From NCBI GenBank assembly GCA_934254755.1, contig CAKQMM010000079.1:1-5968 (forward strand): 5,968 nt of DNA. The letters are read 5' to 3'. The notes beneath the pieces were generated by a model. It saw nothing but the letters and a program-made list of their open reading frames with translations. It made no database searches and had not been told where the DNA came from. Position numbers and translations under genes: made by a program. This document shows, piece after piece, positions 5,340 through 5,968 of this stretch. How positions within the stretch are numbered: position 1 is the first letter of the stretch; every line of letters starts with the position of its first letter. Origin of the DNA: an uncultured Clostridia bacterium. Lineage in GTDB: Bacteria > Bacillota > Clostridia > Christensenellales > Borkfalkiaceae.

Positions 5340-5968
5340 AACGTCCTCCTTTATTGCGCAACCTTTTAATCAACCTTAACTTGTCGCGCTGAACGGCGTT
5401 CAGTTTAACCGGCGTTTCGGCGGCGACGGGTTTGCTCATAACGTAATATCTTAATTCGTCGAGAGCGTGGTCGTCCTTTTTGACGGGCGCGTCGCCGTTA
5501 CCCCACCAATAGGTTTTAAGTTCCGATATAAGGTTTACGCAATTTTTGAAAATGAAAATTTTATTGTTTTTAAAGTAACTTTTTACTCTGTTAATTCCGC
5601 TGAATAAGTCTTTGTTGACGTTCGCGTTCACGTTTATGCCGTAGTCGAAGAAGAGTTCGCTCACGCTTTTTGCGGAAGCGAGAGTGCGTTGGTTCGCCGC
5701 GCTGTCTATAAGGGCGGAAATTTTTCCGTTCATATCCCTGTGCCAGCCGATTTTATCCGATTTTTGCCTGATAATTTCGGCGTGCTCTTCAACGCTTAGC
5801 CCGGCGGCAAAATGCTCTTCTATTACGTAAACGTTGCCGTCGAAGTCAACCGCGTACCAATGGCACGACAGCGGGTTTTTAAGCCCGGGGTCTATCGAAA
5901 GCGTGTCCTGCCACTCGTAGGGCACGGTAAACGGCTCGATAACGTGCACGTTTTCGTCGAATTCGGGA
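5335..5968 (-). CDS. Phage terminase large subunit, C-terminal nuclease part (5' end outside window)
   Basis: This is the C-terminal RNase H-like nuclease domain of the large terminase, the motor that packages DNA into the procapsid and cuts the concatemer. The reading frame stays open through the right edge, so the N-terminal ATPase with its Walker motifs lies outside the window. A GTG at 5949 is only an internal codon: coding continues upstream of it (residues PEFDENVHV), and that linker into 'EPFTVPYEW' is typical just before the nuclease. Three acidic metal-binding positions are visible: Asp in SIDPG (codon near 5890-5892), Asp in LIDSAA (near 5704-5706), and the cluster DDHALDELRYYV (near 5438-5475), which matches the usual D-x-H-x-x-D-A-x-R-Y ending. 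The protein ends in a basic tail (KRLRNKGGRY). Its last codons contain the ribosome binding site of the next gene, and its TAA overlaps that gene's apparent start. The family call is firm; the packaging type (cos or pac) cannot be read from this part. Confidence 0.93.
   Translation of the reverse strand, partial: PEFDENVHVIEPFTVPYEWQDTLSIDPGLKNPLSCHWYAVDFDGNVYVIEEHFAAGLSVEEHAEIIRQKSDKIGWHRDMNGKISALIDSAANQRTLASAKSVSELFFDYGINVNANVNKDLFSGINRVKSYFKNNKIFIFKNCVNLISELKTYWWGNGDAPVKKDDHALDELRYYVMSKPVAAETPVKLNAVQRDKLRLIKRLRNKGGRY
5345..5352 (-). promoter_or_regulatory. Ribosome binding site that decides the ATT start
   Basis: On the minus strand this reads AAAGGAGG, a full match to the anti-Shine-Dalgarno sequence. 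It lies within the last codons of the large terminase gene. Five bases separate it from ATT at 5337-5339, and no ATG, GTG or TTG lies at a usable distance. The next candidate, TTG at 5309, is more than 30 bases away. Confidence 0.75.

Noticed and set aside
1..5968. A novel defence, toxin or regulatory system
   Set aside because: All eight genes fit a phage packaging and head module, and there is no spare coding or noncoding space for an extra system.

Overview
The window is one stretch of a tailed-phage (Caudoviricetes) genome or prophage. Every gene reads right to left on the minus strand, with no gap longer than about 12 bases. In transcription order it holds: the C-terminal nuclease half of the large terminase (open at the right edge), a small protein resembling the C-terminal half of small terminases, a tiny four-cysteine protein, the portal, a scaffolding protein, the HK97-fold major capsid protein, a head-tail connector, and the start of a probable tail or DNA-stabilisation protein (open at the left edge). 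This is a DNA-packaging and head-assembly module.

The genes form one assembly line. The portal seeds a scaffold-filled procapsid built from the major capsid protein. The terminase docks on the portal, pumps DNA in and cuts it. The connector and the next protein then seal the portal vertex and begin the tail. The portal looks P22-like, the scaffold is a separate gene, no head protease lies between portal and capsid genes, and the last two genes look like a P22 gp4/gp10-type or T7 gp11/gp12-type pair. Together these suggest, but do not prove, a short-tailed (podovirus) particle.

Nearly all genes overlap or touch, and strong AGGAG-type ribosome binding sites sit inside the ends of the preceding genes. 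This points to one transcript with coupled translation. Three genes in a row (small terminase-like, four-cysteine and portal) appear to start at non-ATG codons: ATT, GTG and GTG. The strong Shine-Dalgarno sites, moderate GC content and style of the portal and scaffold proteins suggest a Firmicutes (Clostridia-type gut bacterium) host. That is an inference, and nothing here fixes the host or shows whether this is a prophage.

No tRNA, CRISPR array, insertion sequence, integrase, attachment site, promoter or terminator was found. I see no novel multi-gene system. The items most worth checking are the apparent ATT start, the terminase-like small gene placed downstream of the large terminase, and the four-cysteine mini-protein.
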